Source of the DNA: Eggerthellaceae bacterium
GTDB lineage: Bacteria > Actinomycetota > Coriobacteriia > Coriobacteriales > Eggerthellaceae
NCBI GenBank assembly: GCA_009782605.1
Contig: WRIR01000002.1
Span: forward strand, 1 to 64,000
Length of the DNA: 64,000 nucleotides
Reading direction: 5' to 3'
Made by a program: the position numbers and the translations under genes. The notes under the pieces were generated by a model, which worked only from the letters and a program-made list of their open reading frames with translations, made no database searches and was not told the DNA's origin. Positions 59,359 to 64,000 of the stretch are shown here, piece by piece. The number at the start of each line of letters is the position of its first letter. Position 1 is the first letter of the stretch.

Positions 59359-62049
59359 CTACCCAATTTCCTCAAGCTGGGCAGCTATCCGCTCAAGCAT
59401 GCCCTGGGTCTTTGCGAGGCGCGCGCGGTCCTTTTCGACCACCTCAGGCGACGCCTTGCTGAGGAAGCCTGGGTTGGAGAGCTTCGCTTCGAGCTTCTGC
59501 ACGTCGGCGGCGGCCTTTTTCTGCTCGCCCTCAAGGCGTGTGCGTTCCGCCGCAAAGTCGACAAGGCCCGCCAGGTCGATGTAGATTTCAAGGCCTGCGA
59601 CAAGCGCCACGCTCGCCTCGGGCGGCTTTGCCGCGTCGGCGTCGATGGCAAGGCCCGAGAGGTTCGCCATGTCGAGGAGCAGCTGTCGCTGTTCCTCAAG
59701 CAGGGCGGCATCCTCGCCTGCGGCCTTGACCGCCACCGACAAGGCAGTCTTCGGGGAGATGCCATAACGCGCCCGCGCCGACCGGACGGCCGAGACGGCC
59801 TCGGTCACCAAAACAAGCGCTCTCTCGGAGCGCGGGTCGAGGTATGCGGCCAGCGCACGGGCGTCGGGCCAGGCGGCGTTGATGAGGTAGGGGGCGTCCT
59901 TCTCACACGGGAGGCCCTGGTATATCTCTTCGGTGATGAAGGGCATGATGGGGTGCAGGAGCCGCAGCGCCGTGTCTAGCACGAATACCAGGTTGCGCTG
60001 GCACACCGCACGGTCGTCCCCGCCGCCCGCAAGGCGGCCCTTCGAGAACTCGAGGTACCAGTCGCAGAACTCGTTCCAGAAGAAAGCGTAGAGCTCGCGG
60101 GTTGCCTCCCCGAACTCATAAGCGTCAAAGGCCTGGTCAAGGCGCGCGACCAAGCCGGCAAGGCGCGAGAAAATCCACCGGTCGACCGGGGTCTGAGCCT
60201 CGGGCCCGCCGGGCACGAAGCCGTCGAGGTGCATGCTCGTAAAGCGGGCGGCGTTGCGTATCTTGTTCGCGAAGTTGCGGCTGCTCTCCAGCTTCGCCTC
60301 GTTGAACTTCAGGTCCTGGGAGCCGGTCACCTGCATGAGCAGGCCGAAGCGCATGCCGTCGGCACCGTAGTCCTCCATGAGCCGCAGCGGGTCGACGCCG
60401 TTGCCCCGCGACTTGCTCATCGGCTTGCCGTCGGCGCCCATGACCGTCGGGTGGATGAGCACCTGGTTGAAGGGGACCTCGTCGCAGAAGTACATGGACG
60501 ACATGACCATGCGTGCGACCCACAGCCCCATGATGTCCCGGGCAGTGGAAAGCACCTGCGTCGGATAGGCCTGTTGCAGTTCGGGCGCGTCCATCCCCTC
60601 ATCCGACCAGCCCATCGTCACGAAGGGCCACAGCTGCGACGAGAACCAGGTGTCGAGCACGTCCTCGTCCTGCCGCAGCGCACCAGCGCATACGGGGCAG
60701 GATGTGAGGTCTTCCATGCTCGCGTCTTCCCAGCCGCAGGCATCGCAGTAGAAGAGGGGGATGCGGTGGCCCCACCACAGCTGCCGTGAGATGCACCAAT
60801 CCTTAAGGTTTTCCATCCAGTCGAGGTAGACCTGCTTCCAGCGCTGCGGGAAGAAGGCCACCCGGCCGTCCTCGACCACGCGGGCGGCCTCGGCCTTGAG
60901 GCGGTCGACGGCGACGAACCACTGCTCGGAGAGCCAGGGCTCGAGCTTGGTGTGGCAGCGGTAGCAGGTCATGACGTTGTGGGGGTGTTCCTCGACATGG
61001 TCGAGCAGTCCTAGTTCCTCGAAGCGGGCGACGACCGCCTCGCGGGCCTCGTCGCGGCCCATGCCGCTCAAGTCGCCGTAGCCCTCGACGACATGCGCCC
61101 CCTCATCGAAGACGTTTATCTTCTCGAGCCCCGCACGCTCCCCTATCGCATAGTCGTTCTGGTCGTGGGCGGGCGTCACCTTGACAAGCCCGGTCCCGAA
61201 GTCGGGATCGACCACGAAATCCGACACGATGGGCACCTCGCGGCCGACTATCGGCAGGCGGACGGCCTTGCCCACCAGATGCTTGAAGCGCGCGTCCTTC
61301 GGGGAGACCGCGACCCCGCTGTCGCCGAGCATGGTCTCGGGCCGCGTCGTTGCGACGACGACGTATTCCGTCCCCTCGCAGGGCTCGGCCAAAGGGTAGC
61401 GCAAGTACCACAGCTTACCCGCCTCGTCGATGTATTCGACCTCGTCATCGGCGATGGCCGTCGTGCAGCTGGGGCACCAGTTCACGATGCGCTTGCCCCG
61501 GAAGATCAGTGCATCGTGGTACCAGTCCACGAAGACCTTGCGGACCGCCTTCACATAGGCAGGCTCTAACGTGAAGTGCTCGTCATCGTAGTCGCACGAG
61601 CAGCCCATCGCCTTGAGCTGGCTGACGATGGTCGAGCCGTATTCCCCGTACCACTCGTAGCAGGCCTCGATGAAGGCCTCGCGCCCCAGGGCAAGCCGGG
61701 AAACCCCTTCTTCGGAGAGCTTCTTGTCGACCTTCGTCTGGGTCGCTATGCCCGCGTGGTCAGTGCCCAGCACCCAGCGCGTCTGGTAGCCCTGCATGCG
61801 CGCCCGCCTGATGCAGGCGTCCTGGATGGTGTTGTTGAGGGCATGTCCCATATGGAGCACCCCGGTGATGTTGGGCGGCGGGATGACGACCGTGTAGCTC
61901 TCGTCAGCGTGTGCGCCCCTTCCCGGGGAGCGCCGAAAGGAGCCCTGCTCCATCCATGCATCGAAATAGGGTGCCTCGTGCGCCCTGAAGTCGAAGTCGA
62001 CCTTGTTCTTTTCCTGTTCTGGCTGGCTGTTGTCCTTGTTCTCGGCCAT
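59359..62049 (-). CDS. valS: Valyl-tRNA synthetase
   Basis: PPPNITGVLHMGHALNNTIQD, KMSKSRGN (PMSKSRGNGVDPL). Confidence 0.97.
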   Translation of the reverse strand: MAENKDNSQPEQEKNKVDFDFRAHEAPYFDAWMEQGSFRRSPGRGAHADESYTVVIPPPNITGVLHMGHALNNTIQDACIRRARMQGYQTRWVLGTDHAGIATQTKVDKKLSEEGVSRLALGREAFIEACYEWYGEYGSTIVSQLKAMGCSCDYDDEHFTLEPAYVKAVRKVFVDWYHDALIFRGKRIVNWCPSCTTAIADDEVEYIDEAGKLWYLRYPLAEPCEGTEYVVVATTRPETMLGDSGVAVSPKDARFKHLVGKAVRLPIVGREVPIVSDFVVDPDFGTGLVKVTPAHDQNDYAIGERAGLEKINVFDEGAHVVEGYGDLSGMGRDEAREAVVARFEELGLLDHVEEHPHNVMTCYRCHTKLEPWLSEQWFVAVDRLKAEAARVVEDGRVAFFPQRWKQVYLDWMENLKDWCISRQLWWGHRIPLFYCDACGWEDASMEDLTSCPVCAGALRQDEDVLDTWFSSQLWPFVTMGWSDEGMDAPELQQAYPTQVLSTARDIMGLWVARMVMSSMYFCDEVPFNQVLIHPTVMGADGKPMSKSRGNGVDPLRLMEDYGADGMRFGLLMQVTGSQDLKFNEAKLESSRNFANKIRNAARFTSMHLDGFVPGGPEAQTPVDRWIFSRLAGLVARLDQAFDAYEFGEATRELYAFFWNEFCDWYLEFSKGRLAGGGDDRAVCQRNLVFVLDTALRLLHPIMPFITEEIYQGLPCEKDAPYLINAAWPDARALAAYLDPRSERALVLVTEAVSAVRSARARYGISPKTALSVAVKAAGEDAALLEEQRQLLLDMANLSGLAIDADAAKPPEASVALVAGLEIYIDLAGLVDFAAERTRLEGEQKKAAADVQKLEAKLSNPGFLSKASPEVVEKDRARLAKTQGMLERIAAQLEEIG

Positions 62050-62074
62050 CTGTCCCCTCTATACCCTCAAGCCC

Positions 62075-63472
62075 TCAGGCGCTTTGCTTCCGGGAGGTGC
62101 GCGGGGCCCTCGCCTTGCTTATCTCGGGCTTCGTATCGCCGGTGATGTCGCTCTCGCGGACGACCACCTTGGTCGCGCCCTCCTGTTCGGGCAAGTCGTA
62201 CATCACGTCAAGCAGGGTGCGCTCGCAGATCGAACGCAGCCCGCGGGCGCCGGTGCCGTGCTCGACCGACTCGCGCGCGATGGCACGCAGGGCCTCCGGC
62301 TCGAACACCAGCTCCGTGTCCTCGAAGTCGAACAGGCGCGTGTACTGCTTCACCAGCGCGTTCTTCGGCTCGGTCAGTATGCGTACCAGGTCGTCCTCGG
62401 AAAGCTCGGACAGGGAGGTGACCACGGGGATGCGCCCGACGAACTCGGGGATCATCCCGTACTTGTTCAGGTCTTCCGGCAAAACCTTGGCCAGAAGCTC
62501 GTTTTCGGCATGCTTCTTCGACTCGGGGAGCTCGGAATTGAAGCCCAGGCCGGACTTGCCCACCCGCTGGGCGACAATGTCGGACAGGCCGACGAAGGCG
62601 CCGCCGAGGATGAAGAGGATGTTCGTCGTGTCTATGTGGATGAGCTCTTGCTGCGGGTGCTTGCGGCCGCCCTGCGGCGGGACGCTCGCCTCGCAGCCCT
62701 CGACTATCTTGAGCAGGGCCTGCTGGACCCCCTCACCCGACACGTCGCGCGTAATAGAGAGGTTTTCCGCCTTGCGGGCTATCTTGTCGATCTCGTCGAT
62801 ATAGATGATCCCCAGCTCTGCCCGGGCAACGTCGAAGTCCGCTGCCGTGATGAGCTTCAGAAGGATGTTCTCGACATCCTCGCCCACGTACCCGGCCTCG
62901 GTCAAGGTCGTGGCATCCGCTATCGCAAAGGGCACACGCAGCGAGCGCGCGAGCGTCTGGGCAAGGAGCGTCTTGCCGGTGCCGGTGGGCCCGAGCAGCA
63001 TGATGTTGCTCTTCGCTATCTCGACCTCGTCGGCACCGTCGTCCGTCTCCATGCTGATGCGCTTGTAGTGGTTGTACACCGCCACCGACAGCGCCCGCTT
63101 CGCGTCCTCCTGGCCGATCACGTGCTCCGAGAGCCTTCCGTAGAGCTCGCGCGGCGTCGGGAGGTTCTCCAAGATGAACTCAGGCGACGGCACGCCGGCT
63201 GCCTGCTGGGTACGGCCTGCCTTTCCGTGGCGCCTGTCCCGCATCTCGCTTAAGGCCTCAGTGCCCGGCCCGTGGCCCGTCGGCACGTCGAAGCCGAGGT
63301 CTTGCATCATCGCCTCGGCGCAGACCGATATGCACTCGTCGCAGATATAGACGCCGCCCGGCCCCGAGATCATCGCGACGACCTGGTGGGGCGCTTTGCC
63401 GCAGAAGGTGCAGAAGATATCGTCGGCGCCCTCGTCGAAGCCGACGCCGGGGCCTTTCCGGTCGGCGGACAT
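62075..63472 (-). CDS. clpX: ATP-dependent Clp protease ATP-binding subunit ClpX
   Basis: [28 protein letters not shown] zinc finger, [15 protein letters not shown] Walker A. Confidence 0.97.
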   Translation of the reverse strand: MSADRKGPGVGFDEGADDIFCTFCGKAPHQVVAMISGPGGVYICDECISVCAEAMMQDLGFDVPTGHGPGTEALSEMRDRRHGKAGRTQQAAGVPSPEFILENLPTPRELYGRLSEHVIGQEDAKRALSVAVYNHYKRISMETDDGADEVEIAKSNIMLLGPTGTGKTLLAQTLARSLRVPFAIADATTLTEAGYVGEDVENILLKLITAADFDVARAELGIIYIDEIDKIARKAENLSITRDVSGEGVQQALLKIVEGCEASVPPQGGRKHPQQELIHIDTTNILFILGGAFVGLSDIVAQRVGKSGLGFNSELPESKKHAENELLAKVLPEDLNKYGMIPEFVGRIPVVTSLSELSEDDLVRILTEPKNALVKQYTRLFDFEDTELVFEPEALRAIARESVEHGTGARGLRSICERTLLDVMYDLPEQEGATKVVVRESDITGDTKPEISKARAPRTSRKQSA

Positions 63473-64000
63473 TATTTGCTCTTCTTGTTGGAGGCCGAGA
63501 CAGGCCGCGCCGAGGTGATCTTGTCGATAAGGCCGTACTCAAGCGCCTCTTCCGCAGTCATATAGCGGTCACGCTCGGTGTCCTCCTGTATCCTCTCAAG
63601 CGTCTGCCCGGTCGTGTCGGCAAGGATGGTGTTGAGGCGCTGGCGCGTCTTGAGCATGAAGTCCGCGACGATGGCTATCTCGGTCTGCTGGCCCTGGGCG
63701 CCGCCCGAGGGCTGGTGGATGAGGATCATCGAGTTGGGCAACGCTATCCGCTTCCCCTTCGCGCCGGCGGCCAGGAGCACCGCGCCCATGGAGGCGCACT
63801 GCCCAAGGCAGATGGTGGAGACGTCGCTCTTGATGAAGTTCATCGTGTCGAGGATGGCAAGCCCTGCGGTCACCGACCCGCCGGGGGAATTGATGTAGAG
63901 CGAGATGTCCTTGTCGGGGTCGGCGCTCTCCAGGTGCAGCAGCTGGGCGACCACCGAGTTCGCAACATGGTCGTCGACCGCCTCGCCGAGGAAGATAATG
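63472..64000 (-). CDS. clpP: ATP-dependent Clp protease proteolytic subunit (5' end beyond window)
   Basis: [54 protein letters not shown]. Confidence 0.96.
   Translation of the reverse strand, partial: IIFLGEAVDDHVANSVVAQLLHLESADPDKDISLYINSPGGSVTAGLAILDTMNFIKSDVSTICLGQCASMGAVLLAAGAKGKRIALPNSMILIHQPSGGAQGQQTEIAIVADFMLKTRQRLNTILADTTGQTLERIQEDTERDRYMTAEEALEYGLIDKITSARPVSASNKKSK

Overview
GC-rich chromosomal window, most likely from an Eggerthella-type Coriobacteriia (inference from gene content: an integral-membrane LuxR regulator, the CoA/acyl-CoA dehydrogenase cluster and the rod-shape/radical-SAM neighbourhood). Nearly all real genes lie on the minus strand. Main blocks: (1) 0.2-8.6 kb, a cluster ordered transporter-CaiA-CaiB-CaiC-hydratase-transporter that parallels caiTABCD, with MFS permeases and a MaoC/hydratase-2 protein in place of CaiT and CaiD, and a divergent membrane LuxR gene; (2) serA/serC; (3) a scar of gene fragments at 13.4-14.6 kb; (4) TIGR03936/TIGR03960 radical SAM genes and rodA-mrdA-mreDCB; (5) a group 3b-like [NiFe] hydrogenase operon; (6) ndk, a TPR protein, a PPIase, tRNA-Arg, rlmD and a P1 peptidase; (7) a PIN/RHH toxin-antitoxin pair and a disrupted glycosyltransferase; (8) rsfS-yqeK-nadD-proA-proB-obgE-rpmA-rplU, with an unusual histone-H1-like tail on L21; (9) polA, PNP, prmC, prfA, trx; (10) a C5-methyltransferase/HNH restriction system with a truncated Fic remnant; (11) a frameshifted SEDS paralog beside an orphan MraZ; (12) patatin, glnA, thrS, valS, clpX and clpP (partial). 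The least expected signal is a two-copy, ~160-nt intergenic element (24.39-24.55 kb and 41.82-41.98 kb). It has a closing stem, two internal hairpins and a 3' hairpin, and shows several compensatory base-pair changes between copies. It looks like an undescribed structured RNA or a hairpin-ended non-autonomous mobile element. All calls are by eye; no searches were run.
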